Source: GCA-002793235 sp965267355 (GTDB lineage: Bacteria; Bacteroidota; Bacteroidia; Flavobacteriales_E; Vicingaceae). Taken from it: a stretch of DNA of 64,000 nucleotides. The notes beneath the pieces were generated by a model, which was given only the letters and a program-made list of their open reading frames with translations, made no database searches and had not been told where the DNA came from. Position 1 is the stretch's first letter, and every line of letters begins with the position of its first letter. The translations under genes were made by a program, and so were the position numbers. The stretch lies in assembly GCA_965267355.1 (NCBI GenBank), contig OZ253956.1, positions 434,001 to 498,000 of the forward strand, in the 5' to 3' direction. This document shows positions 54,160 to 63,280 of this stretch, piece after piece.

Positions 54160-55699
54160 GCATGGTTACTGCACCTGTTTTTTTAAACTCCTTACCCTTA
54201 GCTGAAGTAAACCTAATTACATACACATAAGTATCAACTGGGCAAATTTTTCCTGAATTCTCAAAAGCACCATTCCAAGCTTCATTAATATCTTGTGTTT
54301 CAAATACTAGCTGCCCCCATTTATTGTATACCTGAAACAAATATCCATCAGGATCTGAAAAAGTAAGAATTGGTTTAAATGTGGCATTAAAACTACTCTG
54401 TGGTGCAAAAGCATTTGGCACAAAAATTAATGGCTGATGTTTAACACAACTCTCGTTAGAAGTACTGATTGCATAAGGCAAACTCCCTACATGAGGAATG
54501 TTCCTTTCTTTAGCCTCAACTCTATAACAAAACTCACCATCACCTTGGGTAACATTCATAATGTTATCTTCATAAATGGTTGTATCTCCAAATACTGCCA
54601 ATGTAGCAATTGGTGTATTGTCCCAAACCCCATTTACGGCCCTATAAATTTGATAGTTATCTACCATACCCAACCAACCATCATATTTAGTAATGGTTAA
54701 TGTATTTTTCTCTGCTACACTATCAGCCTCAGCTTTTAACCATATCGTTTTACCGATGTTAGAAGTATATTTTAATTGCCCACAAACATTAATGGTTTCA
54801 ATCTCATAATAATAATGAGTGCTTTTAGCAGTCACATCATAATCAGTATAAGTAACTAAAGGATTCATTCCTGTGTAATCTCCAACAGTAGCTATTATTA
54901 TATAAGGTTCGCTTAAAGTAGTTTTTCTTTTAACATTGTAATAACTTACATCTGCTGTAGTATCCACATAAAACTGTAAATTTATTTGTTGTGAATCCAC
55001 AACTGTAGCAGTATATAAGTAGTTAAATTGTGGGTCTTTAAAAAAGTCAACTGAATTTATTTGAACATCATTGGAGGAAGAACTATATGGTCCTACACCA
55101 TTGTTTTCATAAGCTCTTACAAAAAAGTTATAGTTATTACCTTGTACAATTCCTGAATATGTAAAGCTAGTACCCAAGGTACTACCAACAGAAGTATATA
55201 CCCCAGCATTGACACTTAAAAACACTTTATATAATACATTAGTTCCTGAGCTAAAATCATCATAGGCATTCCAGTTCAAATCTACACTTGCTGCACATTT
55301 ATCAATAGTATGTTCTAAAAAAATAGTGTTATGATAACTGGAAGTATTAGAGTTAGGCGTAGGGCAATTATCTAAAGCAACAACACTTAATTCAAGACTT
55401 TCTATATCAGAGTTATTTAAACCAGCAGGAAAAGTGTAACAATTTGCAGGTGCATTTACTTCATCAATACTATCATTTGCACCTGTAATTGGATTAAACA
55501 TATATATTGCATAATGATCTAAATCTGGATCAACTACTGTTTGCCAACAGATAGTAACGTTACCTGCTGTATCTACTGTGATACTATCTACTACAGGAGC
55601 AGCAATAAAATTAGTAGTACAATTAGCACTTACTTTACTAACTGCAAACAATATTAATATGCTTATTATAAAACTTCTCAAAACTAGTTTAGTAGGCAA
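54152..55699 (-). CDS. Secreted protein with gliding-motility-associated (type B T9SS) C-terminal domain
   Basis: This 515-residue protein has a signal peptide (FIISILILFAVSKVSA), several fibronectin-III-like beta repeats, and a C-terminal type B sorting domain of about 85 residues (FVPNAFAPQS, YNKWGQLVFETQDINEAWNG, VYVIRFTSAKGKEF, ending AVTMLR). Such proteins are exported through SprA. The domain marks sorting and does not itself prove a role in gliding. Its partner and substrate are unknown. Confidence 0.88.
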   Translation of the reverse strand: MPTKLVLRSFIISILILFAVSKVSANCTTNFIAAPVVDSITVDTAGNVTICWQTVVDPDLDHYAIYMFNPITGANDSIDEVNAPANCYTFPAGLNNSDIESLELSVVALDNCPTPNSNTSSYHNTIFLEHTIDKCAASVDLNWNAYDDFSSGTNVLYKVFLSVNAGVYTSVGSTLGTSFTYSGIVQGNNYNFFVRAYENNGVGPYSSSSNDVQINSVDFFKDPQFNYLYTATVVDSQQINLQFYVDTTADVSYYNVKRKTTLSEPYIIIATVGDYTGMNPLVTYTDYDVTAKSTHYYYEIETINVCGQLKYTSNIGKTIWLKAEADSVAEKNTLTITKYDGWLGMVDNYQIYRAVNGVWDNTPIATLAVFGDTTIYEDNIMNVTQGDGEFCYRVEAKERNIPHVGSLPYAISTSNESCVKHQPLIFVPNAFAPQSSFNATFKPILTFSDPDGYLFQVYNKWGQLVFETQDINEAWNGAFENSGKICPVDTYVYVIRFTSAKGKEFKKTGAVTMLR

Positions 55700-55731
55700 C
55701 TATACTACGTATAAGACTCTTTTTTGTTGTG

Positions 55732-56292
55732 TTAGTTGCTTTTTTCTTTGGGTAATTCTAATTCTCCTTTTTTTAATTTATTGTATTTATCTACCAAAAG
55801 TGCTAATAAATCGCTAAAGGTTTTCATTGCAACTTTAGTATCATCACTAATTTCGGATCTTTTTAGTTTTAGTATTAACAGTCCGTACAATGCTACAAAA
55901 CAGGCATGTATTTCATTAGTAGTTTCTCCACCTGCCTTTTGCATAAAAGAAGTAATGTTTGCCTTAGTTGCCAGATATTTTTCTTGGTAATCAATATCCT
56001 GAATGGTTGTCAGTAATGAATTATGTAAGTTGTTTAATTCTTCAATATAATTTATAGTTTTTTTTAAATGTCCTTTTTCCGCAATTCCTTCTTTCATCAT
56101 CTGCTCAATTAAATTCTGATACCATAACTTCATATCATACTTAATCTCATCAGAAATATCAAAACGACTGATTACTGTTTCGGTGATCTGTTCTAAATCA
56201 AAGTTATTAGATCGAATAATATCTTCTATTTGCCACATGTACAAAACATACTCGGCAATGTTAGTTCTCTCCTTTTCTTTAGCAATTAACAT
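55732..56292 (-). CDS. DUF4924 family protein
   Basis: This 186-residue protein is mainly helical and begins MLIAKEKERTNIAEYVLYMW, the pattern of DUF4924 in Bacteroidota. No signal peptide or membrane helix is seen, so it is probably cytoplasmic. Function unknown. It lies 5 bases after the OmpH-like gene, so the two are probably co-transcribed. Confidence 0.75.
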   Translation of the reverse strand: MLIAKEKERTNIAEYVLYMWQIEDIIRSNNFDLEQITETVISRFDISDEIKYDMKLWYQNLIEQMMKEGIAEKGHLKKTINYIEELNNLHNSLLTTIQDIDYQEKYLATKANITSFMQKAGGETTNEIHACFVALYGLLILKLKRSEISDDTKVAMKTFSDLLALLVDKYNKLKKGELELPKEKSN

Positions 56293-56297
56293 TACTT

Positions 56298-56951
56298 CTA
56301 TTCGTTTTCGGCTTCTTTTGGAGCATTTTCTTTATCATACATCTCATTCAATCCATCAATAACATCATTAGAAATGTTAATTCCTTCATTATAATCTAAA
56401 ACAATATTACCCAGTTGTGATGCTCCAATAATAATATTATATCCTTTATCTTTATTATACTCTTTGATAAAATCTTTTACTTTCTTTTGAAACTCTTGAT
56501 TTAATTTAGCTTCTTCTTCCTGAAATTTTACAGCAAAATCATCTCTCATCTTATAAAGCTTTTGCTCTTCTGCCAACAATTCTTTTTGTTTTGTTTGTCC
56601 TTCAAACTGTGTCATAGTAGGCGCTGCTTTCTGAAATGCAATAAACTTCTTTTCTAAAGCAGCAGACTTTGCATTTAGTTCTTTTTCATACCTTGCTTCT
56701 CTTGCTTTCAGCTTATTAATAAGTTCAGTATACAATTTGTAGTTTTTCTGTAAAGAATCAACGTTTAGATATCCAACATTAGAAACTATTAATTCTTGAC
56801 TTCCTGTTGTGTCTTCTTCAGCAAGTTGACCAACCTCATTCATATTTGCTTCTTCTGAATTAGTAGGATTAGTAATACTAAAATGCAAATAGTATAAAAT
56901 GATTACTGCAATTGCAAGAATTGCATTTAAAGCTAAAGATATGTTTTTCAT
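56298..56951 (-). CDS. OmpH/Skp family periplasmic chaperone
   Basis: I start at the ATG at 56951 (MKNISLALNAILAIAVIILYYL); an upstream in-frame ATG at 56972 adds seven residues. The product is about 217 residues with a membrane-anchoring N-terminus. A Skp-like core follows, with IVSNVGYLNVDSLQKNYKLY, a long coiled coil of charged residues (about 80-170), and NIIIGASQLGNIVLDYNEGI returning to the body. It probably guards unfolded outer-membrane proteins. It precedes the DUF4924 gene. Confidence 0.85.
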   Translation of the reverse strand: MKNISLALNAILAIAVIILYYLHFSITNPTNSEEANMNEVGQLAEEDTTGSQELIVSNVGYLNVDSLQKNYKLYTELINKLKAREARYEKELNAKSAALEKKFIAFQKAAPTMTQFEGQTKQKELLAEEQKLYKMRDDFAVKFQEEEAKLNQEFQKKVKDFIKEYNKDKGYNIIIGASQLGNIVLDYNEGINISNDVIDGLNEMYDKENAPKEAENE

Positions 56952-57037
56952 AAATAAAGTTTTAAATAACAAACCGCTTCCTTAGCAGTTTCCAACCGCA
57001 AAGGTGAGCAATATTATTAATAATTAAGTAGTAGAGA

Positions 57038-57433
57038 TTAATTTAATTGTGGTTCCATAGAGTGGCTGATAAACTCAAAGGGCAGGTTTACCATACATGC
57101 AAAGTCTTCTCCAACTTCTTTCATGTCATCATCTTCCATAGAAAAATGCCAAATAATATTTATGTCTGCTCCTGATTGTCTTAAATCACTCAACCTGTAA
57201 AGGATAAATAATATTCGTTTGGAAGAAAAGATATTGAAGTATTCTAAATCAAACACAAAATCAACTCTTTTATTGATTTTACCGTTAGCTTGTTCTAGCC
57301 AATCAATAAGTGGGGCATAAAAACTATCTACTTCAGAAACTACAGATTTCCCTCTAATAACAAACTGGTTACTATTTAAATCGAAAATTACTTCTGGAGA
57401 TACGTCTGTTGGTTCTATTCGAATCTTTTCCAT
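57038..57433 (-). CDS. SiaC family regulatory phosphoprotein (DUF1987)
   Basis: This 131-residue protein matches the DUF1987/SiaC fold: MEKIRIEPTDVSPEVIFDLN, FVIRGKSVVSEVDSFYAPLI, and FNIFSSKRILFILYRLSDLR, with Ser residues at the site where SiaC is phosphorylated. SiaC is known from a SiaA phosphatase / SiaB kinase switch in Pseudomonas. No siaA or siaB is seen here. It is upstream of a LytTR two-component pair on the same strand, but the relation is unknown. Confidence 0.75.
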   Translation of the reverse strand: MEKIRIEPTDVSPEVIFDLNSNQFVIRGKSVVSEVDSFYAPLIDWLEQANGKINKRVDFVFDLEYFNIFSSKRILFILYRLSDLRQSGADINIIWHFSMEDDDMKEVGEDFACMVNLPFEFISHSMEPQLN

Positions 57434-57549
57434 TTCTCTTGTAAATTGATATTACAATATCCGAATAAAATCAATACAGCAACAAAAATTTTATACGTAT
57501 TGTGTTAATTTTTAAGATGAATCATGAATAATAATAGACAAATAACCTT

Positions 57550-58260
57550 TTACAGACTCTTCATATCTTTAAGTTTACTTGCTTGTCTTCTCGAGATTTC
57601 TACTTGTTTACCATTATGTAATTTAACCATCAACCCTCCATTAAACCAATTTTCAATGGTATCAATCCATTCTAAATTAATGATATGCTTTCGGTTAGCT
57701 CTAAAAAAAACATTCTCATCTAACTTACTAGCGAGATTATTTAACGATTTTAAAATAAGAGGTTTGTTATTGTCAAAATAAACCCTAACATAATTCCCTT
57801 CTGACTCAAATAAAGGAATATCAGAAAGTTTTACAAACCAACACTTATCTCCATCTTTTACAAATACCTGATCTTTTAAACCAAGTTTATCCGATTTATC
57901 TACTTCTTCAATTTCTTCAATCTTAATTTTTCCTATTGCTTCCTTAAGCCTATCTGTTTGTATTGGTTTCAGTAAATAATCTAAAGCATTTACCTCAAAT
58001 GCTTTTATAGCGTATTCATCATAAGCGGTAATAAATATAACATGAGGGGTATAATCTAGTTCTTCCAAAACTCCAAAACCATCTTTACCTGGCATGTGGA
58101 TGTCTAAAAAAACTACATCTGGTTTTAATTGATCAACTTCTTTTATAGCATCATCTGCACTATTACATTCAGCAATAATTTCCACATCTGGAAACTCTGA
58201 CAATAAATTGGTTAACTCTTTTCTCGCTAATCGTTCGTCATCTACTATAATTGCTCTCAT
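57550..58260 (-). CDS. LytTR family response regulator
   Basis: This 236-residue protein has a receiver domain (1-120; Asp7, Asp8 and phospho-acceptor Asp53 in VVFLDIHMPG, Lys in LLKPIQT) and a LytTR DNA-binding domain (about 135-236; ESEGNYVRVYF, FFRANRKHIINLEWIDTIE). It is paired with the histidine kinase at 58266, 5 bases upstream of it on the same strand. Confidence 0.93.
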   Translation of the reverse strand: MRAIIVDDERLARKELTNLLSEFPDVEIIAECNSADDAIKEVDQLKPDVVFLDIHMPGKDGFGVLEELDYTPHVIFITAYDEYAIKAFEVNALDYLLKPIQTDRLKEAIGKIKIEEIEEVDKSDKLGLKDQVFVKDGDKCWFVKLSDIPLFESEGNYVRVYFDNNKPLILKSLNNLASKLDENVFFRANRKHIINLEWIDTIENWFNGGLMVKLHNGKQVEISRRQASKLKDMKSL

Positions 58261-58265
58261 AATAT

Positions 58266-59312
58266 TTATAAAATAGTTTTATTTGGAATAATTATTTCAG
58301 TTTTTACTTTATCACCTTCATTTTGTATAGAGAATTTAGCTTCATTACCATAAAGCAATTCTAATCGCTGCTTGGTGTTTAAAAGGCCAAAACCTGTTTC
58401 TGATTTTTTGAAAGAATCATATTTACCACTATTGTAAATGACAACCTTCAAACCTCCATCATCATCTATATGAGAATATATTTGCAATTTTCCTCCTTCA
58501 GGTAACTTTGAGGTACCGTGCTTTATACCATTTTCTACTAATGTTTGTATCATTAAAGGAGGAACTAAAAATTTAAGGGTCTCTTCTTTAACAGATTGCT
58601 CAATCATCAAACGCTCTTCAAAACGAGTTTTTTCTAAACTCAGGTAATCATTTACCAACTTCATCTCATCTGATAGAGGGATTAATTTTTGCTTACCCAT
58701 TAATAATGAGTTTCTTAACACATTAGAAAGTTGTGTAATAGCATCTTTAGCTAAAATAGGATCTTCATCTACCAATGCTCTAATGCTATTCATAGAATTG
58801 AATATAAAATGAGGGTTTAATTGTGATTTTAATTTGTTCAACTCCATTTCATTTTTTGCTGCTTGCCACTTTAGGTTTTTAATTTCTTCTTTTTTGTAGT
58901 TGTTTACATAATGAAACAAAAAATATAACAACGACCATATCAGATAAAGCAAAGTCCAGCTAATAACTGAAGGAAAAGCATCACGAAGATTAAAAACATA
59001 ATCATTACGAACAATTAGCCATTCTATTACTATCGATTTTAATACATAAACAACAATACCCGAAGTAATGGTAGCAATTAATATTCGTGGAATTAAACGA
59101 AGTATATTAAACCTCATCCAATTAAATTTAACTACCAATGACCTGTAGGCGTGAGCAACCACCAACACTATGATATAAATTGCTAATAAACTATATATCA
59201 ACTCTAGCGTAAGTTGATTTCCAGTAAGGATATTAAAAATGCCAACAATAACAACATAAACCAACCAGCCTATAATTTGAAAAAACCAGTATAGTCGTTT
59301 TTTGTTAAGCAT
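58266..59312 (-). CDS. LytS/YehU-type sensor histidine kinase
   Basis: This 348-residue protein has four N-terminal membrane helices, then the His_kinase (PF06580) region with the phospho-acceptor in QLNPHFIFNSMNSIRALVDE near residue 170. The ATP-binding segments are LMIQTLVENGIKHGTS and TGFGLLNTKQRLELLYG. No extracytoplasmic sensor domain is present, so the membrane part may sense the signal. It acts with the LytTR regulator just downstream. Confidence 0.93.
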   Translation of the reverse strand: MLNKKRLYWFFQIIGWLVYVVIVGIFNILTGNQLTLELIYSLLAIYIIVLVVAHAYRSLVVKFNWMRFNILRLIPRILIATITSGIVVYVLKSIVIEWLIVRNDYVFNLRDAFPSVISWTLLYLIWSLLYFLFHYVNNYKKEEIKNLKWQAAKNEMELNKLKSQLNPHFIFNSMNSIRALVDEDPILAKDAITQLSNVLRNSLLMGKQKLIPLSDEMKLVNDYLSLEKTRFEERLMIEQSVKEETLKFLVPPLMIQTLVENGIKHGTSKLPEGGKLQIYSHIDDDGGLKVVIYNSGKYDSFKKSETGFGLLNTKQRLELLYGNEAKFSIQNEGDKVKTEIIIPNKTIL

Positions 59313-59333
59313 CTTGTAAAATTAGTGAATCAA

Positions 59334-61166
59334 TTATTGCCCTAACCAGGCTTTTCTTATTTGTAGTTGTTTTGGAGTAGCATTCTCATCAAATTCAATT
59401 AAAAATTTCTTGGTTTTTTCGGTTAGGATAGCTTTACCTTTTAGTTTTTTCTCTTTAAATTCATTACCATCTCTTCTAGCAACAAGTATTTCTACTTTAT
59501 CACCGGACTTGGTGTTTTTCTTAAAATTATTGATTTGACTTTGTACATCAGCAATATTGATTTTCTCGCCATTAATGGCAAGCAATTCATCGTTTGTTTT
59601 ATATCCCAAATTTTTACCAAAAGCATCTGCATTACCCATATCTGCAACAAACAAACGTTGTGTCTCAGGGTTATAACTCAGCATCACATTTCCAAGACTT
59701 ACTTCTTTTACTACAGCATCTTTTTTAAAGATAATTCCTACCTTTTTAAAGTATTCCTCAAAAGGCAAATCGTCATTTCCAGCAACATATTGCTTGAAGA
59801 ACTCTTTAGTTTCTGGTACAGTTAATTCTGCAATCTTATCAAATAACTCATCATCATTAAAAGAAACATTTTTACCATAAGTTTTAGCCAATTTGGCCAT
59901 CATATCTTTCACCCCTATTTTTCCATCAGTTTTTTCTCGAAGCAAAATATCTAAGCACATACCTATTAAAGCTCCCTTTTGATATACATTTCCATATTGG
60001 TTTTTATGCTCATCCAGGCATCCTAAACTCATTTCGGTAAATGGCAAATCATCTTTGTAACCATTTGCTCCTTTCATTTTAGATTCGATTACATCCAAAT
60101 ATTCCTGTGGAGATTGCATCCCTCCATAAACCTGCACATGCCCTGCAAAATACTCAGTCACTCCCTCATACATCCATAAGTGTTTTGACATTTTTGGCTG
60201 GATGTAATCAAAATCACCTATTTCTTTCGAATGAATATTTAATGGGGTAACAATGTGAAAAAATTCATGAGCAGCTACATCAACCACAATACCCGACAAC
60301 TGTTCAGCAGGCATTTCAGGCAAATAGTAAAATGAAGAGTATGAGTGTTCTAACGCTCCACTACCACCTGAGCCACTTTGCCCAGCATAAAGATAGATAA
60401 TGAATGCATACTTATCTACAGGTAAGGTTCCACCTAAATAATCTTTTTGCAACTCTAAAATTTCCTTAATATCTTTTGATAATTCTTTAGAAGTAGCTAC
60501 TTTATTTTTAGAATAAACCGAAATTAACACATCTGCATTTCCAACTTTAACAACAGTAGTATCTGGCTCATTATACATTATAGGAGAATCTACCAAATCC
60601 ATATAGTTTGGAATGGTAAATATATCTGTATTGCCAACAGTTTTAATAGAGCTAAGACCTGTAGATCCATAAAAATTTTCTGGTCGGGTAACATTAACTT
60701 CATAAGGAATTTTCTTTAGCCCATCAAAATATCCAAAAAACCCATGGTTGTTTAACACAATATTTTCACCTTTCTCAATATTAGTTCCTCCCGGTTCAAA
60801 CACCAATTCATCAACATTAGCATCCCAGGTATCTTCAACCCAATAGGTAACTTTTGCAAGCTTTGTAGCATCAACTATTTCCCACCTGTTATCATCCAAA
60901 CGATTAACACTTAGCGCATATCCATCTTTATCAAAAGCTTCGAAATCCATTACGTACTGCCCAAAATCGTAAATACTATAAGTACCTGGTACTATTTTAG
61001 GCATGTTGTAAACAATCTTATCTTGTTTAATCTCTGGTGTTTTTAATTCTATTTGAAGTAAATCGCTATTCGCTCTATTTAAATCCAGATAAAACTGATA
61101 TTTACCTTGAGCATAAAGCATTAGGTTAATAAATACCAATACAACTGTTACAACTATCTTTCTCAT
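59334..61166 (-). CDS. M61 family metallopeptidase with PDZ domain
   Basis: This 610-residue protein has a signal peptide (IVVTVVLVFINLMLYAQ), the M61 N-terminal beta domain, and a gluzincin catalytic domain with HEFFH near 299-303 and the Glu ligand in MYEGVTEYFAGH. A C-terminal PDZ domain follows (GYKTNDELLAINGEKI). Known members are glycyl aminopeptidases or peptide-trimming enzymes. It lies 21 bases upstream of the kinase gene and may share its transcript. Confidence 0.9.
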   Translation of the reverse strand: MRKIVVTVVLVFINLMLYAQGKYQFYLDLNRANSDLLQIELKTPEIKQDKIVYNMPKIVPGTYSIYDFGQYVMDFEAFDKDGYALSVNRLDDNRWEIVDATKLAKVTYWVEDTWDANVDELVFEPGGTNIEKGENIVLNNHGFFGYFDGLKKIPYEVNVTRPENFYGSTGLSSIKTVGNTDIFTIPNYMDLVDSPIMYNEPDTTVVKVGNADVLISVYSKNKVATSKELSKDIKEILELQKDYLGGTLPVDKYAFIIYLYAGQSGSGGSGALEHSYSSFYYLPEMPAEQLSGIVVDVAAHEFFHIVTPLNIHSKEIGDFDYIQPKMSKHLWMYEGVTEYFAGHVQVYGGMQSPQEYLDVIESKMKGANGYKDDLPFTEMSLGCLDEHKNQYGNVYQKGALIGMCLDILLREKTDGKIGVKDMMAKLAKTYGKNVSFNDDELFDKIAELTVPETKEFFKQYVAGNDDLPFEEYFKKVGIIFKKDAVVKEVSLGNVMLSYNPETQRLFVADMGNADAFGKNLGYKTNDELLAINGEKINIADVQSQINNFKKNTKSGDKVEILVARRDGNEFKEKKLKGKAILTEKTKKFLIEFDENATPKQLQIRKAWLGQ

Positions 61167-61190
61167 AATTTCATTTATTTTCTATCTAAA

Positions 61191-61198
61191 CAAAAATA
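61191..61198 (-). promoter_or_regulatory. Candidate -7 element for the M61 peptidase operon
   Basis: TATTTTTG on the minus strand, an exact match, 24 bases before the ATG. No -33 match is seen. The remainder of 61167-61318 has no other recognisable feature. Confidence 0.4.
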
Positions 61199-61318
61199 TT
61201 GCTAAATAAGATTTTATAGCTTTTTTATTACATCAGTGGCAATTAAAACACACTAAAGGTAATTTATCAAGCTAACTAGAAAATTAATATTATTTACATT
61301 CTGTTTACTTCAAAAAAG

Positions 61319-61339
61319 AAAGGGGCAAAAGCCCCTTTT
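61319..61339 (-). terminator. Intrinsic terminator after the beta-rich lipoprotein gene
   Basis: AAAGGGGC and GCCCCTTT pair around AAAA; on the minus strand a T-rich tract follows. Confidence 0.85.
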
Positions 61340-61362
61340 ATATCATAGTTTTAAATTTTAAT

Positions 61363-62238
61363 TTAAAACATTGGAACAACAAAACTGGTACCATTAATAG
61401 TTACTGTTGCTTTATTATCACATGCTCCTGAGCCAAAATCAACAAAGCGAGTTGCTAAATTAGCTGGGGTAACTTCTAACTGTCCGCTCACTAACCAACG
61501 ACAACAAATCTCTTTTCTTAATGGAGAAGTGATAGTAACTGAATAGTTATGTCCATTACGACTTATACCGCTAGCAGAGCCTGTAATCAAATAAACATCA
61601 TCACAAACTCCAGCTAATCCATGCGTAAATAAAGTAGTAGATTCTCCTGCTATCCATTCATTGGTTCTAGTTGATTGCCAGGTAGCTGTAGTTCCATCTG
61701 TATAGGTAAGTAAACCATTAGAAACTTGTACAGTAAAAGATAAGTTATTATTCATATTATAACCATTGTTGGTAATGGTTTTAGTACCTTCTACTTTTAC
61801 ATCATTAACATAATAATTATCTGGTTGAACGGTAAGTACACTTCCTGAGTCTCTGTAATGATCAGTAAGTGTAACTGTAAGTTTTCCTCTACGATTAATC
61901 CCATAAGCACCTTGACAGTTAGTTGAACCAAAATCAATTTCCATAATCTTTGGCCACGAGGTATCCCCCCAAGCAGGGTTTATAGTAACCGTAGCACAAT
62001 TACCAAAAGAATAATTTCCTGTTTTATTGTTTGTCCCCATTTTTGCACTTTGCCCCTTATCATCAGCAGCTTCTTCTACCACTCGTTTAATGTCAGCAAA
62101 AACATTTTCAGCAGCACCATTATCTTGAGTAGCTGTAGTTCCCAAATCTAATGTTGGAGTATCCTTATCTTTTTTACAACTTTGAAAAGAAATTGCAGCA
62201 AGTAATATGCTACTTATTAATAAATTATAATTTTTCAT
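61363..62238 (-). CDS. Uncharacterised beta-rich lipoprotein
   Basis: This 291-residue protein has a lipoprotein signal (AAISFQSC, Cys20). The mature part is strand-rich, with TVTINPAWGDTSWPKIMEID, YYVNDVKVEGTKTITNNGYN and WLVSGQLEVTPANLATRFVD. Proteins of this kind are widespread in Bacteroidota, but I know of no assigned role. It has its own -7 element and terminator, so it is a single-gene unit. Confidence 0.7.
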   Translation of the reverse strand: MKNYNLLISSILLAAISFQSCKKDKDTPTLDLGTTATQDNGAAENVFADIKRVVEEAADDKGQSAKMGTNNKTGNYSFGNCATVTINPAWGDTSWPKIMEIDFGSTNCQGAYGINRRGKLTVTLTDHYRDSGSVLTVQPDNYYVNDVKVEGTKTITNNGYNMNNNLSFTVQVSNGLLTYTDGTTATWQSTRTNEWIAGESTTLFTHGLAGVCDDVYLITGSASGISRNGHNYSVTITSPLRKEICCRWLVSGQLEVTPANLATRFVDFGSGACDNKATVTINGTSFVVPMF

Positions 62239-62265
62239 AACATTAAAACTTATACCATAAAATTA

Positions 62266-62273
62266 CAAAAATA
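62266..62273 (-). promoter_or_regulatory. Candidate -7 element for the beta-rich lipoprotein gene
   Basis: TATTTTTG on the minus strand, an exact TAnnTTTG match, 28 bases before the ATG; no clear -33 box. Confidence 0.4.
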
Positions 62274-62371
62274 ATACCATCACAAATTGTGCCTTTTGTG
62301 TGAAATAATTATTTGGTCGGAATTTTGAAGCGCTTCAGCGAAATATTGGTAACCAAAATAAGTTATTTACG

Positions 62372-62379
62372 TAAATTTG
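62372..62379 (+). promoter_or_regulatory. Candidate -7 element for the gene at 62402
   Basis: TAAATTTG matches TAnnTTTG, 22 bases before the ATG. TTG lies 23 nt upstream, slightly too far. A 12-bp palindrome (TGAAGCGCTTCA, 62326-62337) lies further upstream. Confidence 0.4.
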
Positions 62380-62401
62380 AATGTACATAAAATTTAGCAT
62401 T

Positions 62402-62827
62402 ATGAAAAAATTTATCCTTATTCTCACCATTCTTATCCCATCTGTATTTCTAGCTCAAACTTCTAGAGATATAAATACCGTTATTCAAAAAACCATTGAT
62501 TTACATGCACTGAAAAAATTTTATAACGAATCTGAAATTACAGGTGAAACACCTCTTATTATCATCAATGATGATAAAATACCTAACAATCTGATTGTTT
62601 TTAAATTTAATAAAAGGGTGAAAATTATGACTACCCAGGAACTTGCTACTTTTAAGCAAATTTATAAAGGCAACTTAGATAGTTACTTTGTTTTTGAGGT
62701 CATGGAATTTAAAGACGACATGGTTACGATAAAAGCTACATTTAGAAGAAGTGATAAAATTGCCATTAACGTCAGTATGAAAAAGCAAGACAAAGACTGG
62801 TTAATTACTGAATCTTCTGCTGGGTAA
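62402..62827 (+). CDS. Uncharacterised secreted protein
   Basis: I start at the ATG at 62402 (MKKFILILTILIPSVFLAQ); an in-frame ATG at 62381 would precede the signal peptide with seven residues. The product is 141 residues. The mature part is mixed alpha/beta (ETPLIIINDDKIPNNLIVFK, MVTIKATFRRSDKIAINVSM), with no family that I recognise. It is followed 13 bases later by the Smr gene. Confidence 0.6.
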   Translation: MKKFILILTILIPSVFLAQTSRDINTVIQKTIDLHALKKFYNESEITGETPLIIINDDKIPNNLIVFKFNKRVKIMTTQELATFKQIYKGNLDSYFVFEVMEFKDDMVTIKATFRRSDKIAINVSMKKQDKDWLITESSAG

Positions 62828-62840
62828 TTTCTTATGAGTT

Positions 62841-63095
62841 ATGAGCAAACTCAAGCTCGATTTACACAATATTTACAATAACTCTAAAGCAATAGATGAA
62901 GCATTGAATGATGTTATTGACTCTGCTATTGATAAAAAAATAAAAACTGTTGAAATAATTCCTGGCAAAGGAAGTGGTCAACTAAAAAAAAGAGTGATTC
63001 GGTTTTTACAACAAACTCACATCAAAAATAAATACCACCGAATAGATAAGGACAGTAAAAATTTTGGGCGTATTTTCGTTCACTTTAAACATTAA
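62841..63095 (+). CDS. Stand-alone Smr domain protein
   Basis: This 84-residue protein consists only of an Smr domain: LKLDLHNI at the N-terminus (the conserved LDxH motif), VEIIPGKGSGQLKKRVIRFL (GxGxG type loop), and the closing strand FGRIFVHF. Smr domains bind or nick nucleic acids, and are usually found at the end of MutS2. Here no MutS2 part is present. It overlaps nothing and is followed 2 bases later by a small membrane protein. Confidence 0.82.
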   Translation: MSKLKLDLHNIYNNSKAIDEALNDVIDSAIDKKIKTVEIIPGKGSGQLKKRVIRFLQQTHIKNKYHRIDKDSKNFGRIFVHFKH

Positions 63096-63097
63096 TA

Positions 63098-63280
63098 ATG
63101 TTCAGCTCAGGACAGAAAATATTTGCACTTTGTTTTATTGTAGTTTTTATAATAACTATTGGCTATCAATTCTACAAAGACAAGAAACGCAACAAAGAAC
63201 AGTTTAAAGGAACCATTTGGATATTGGTTGCTTTAATTGCAATAATGGTTGGTTATGTCTTACTCAACAAGTTTGTATAA
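63098..63280 (+). CDS. Small two-helix membrane protein
   Basis: This 60-residue protein has two hydrophobic helices (IFALCFIVVFIITIGYQF and TIWILVALIAIMVGYVLL) joined by a basic loop (KDKKRNKEQFKG). It begins MFSSGQK, a pattern I recall from short conserved Flavobacteriia proteins of unknown function. Its stop codon directly abuts the stop of the convergent DsbD-like gene. Confidence 0.65.
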   Translation: MFSSGQKIFALCFIVVFIITIGYQFYKDKKRNKEQFKGTIWILVALIAIMVGYVLLNKFV

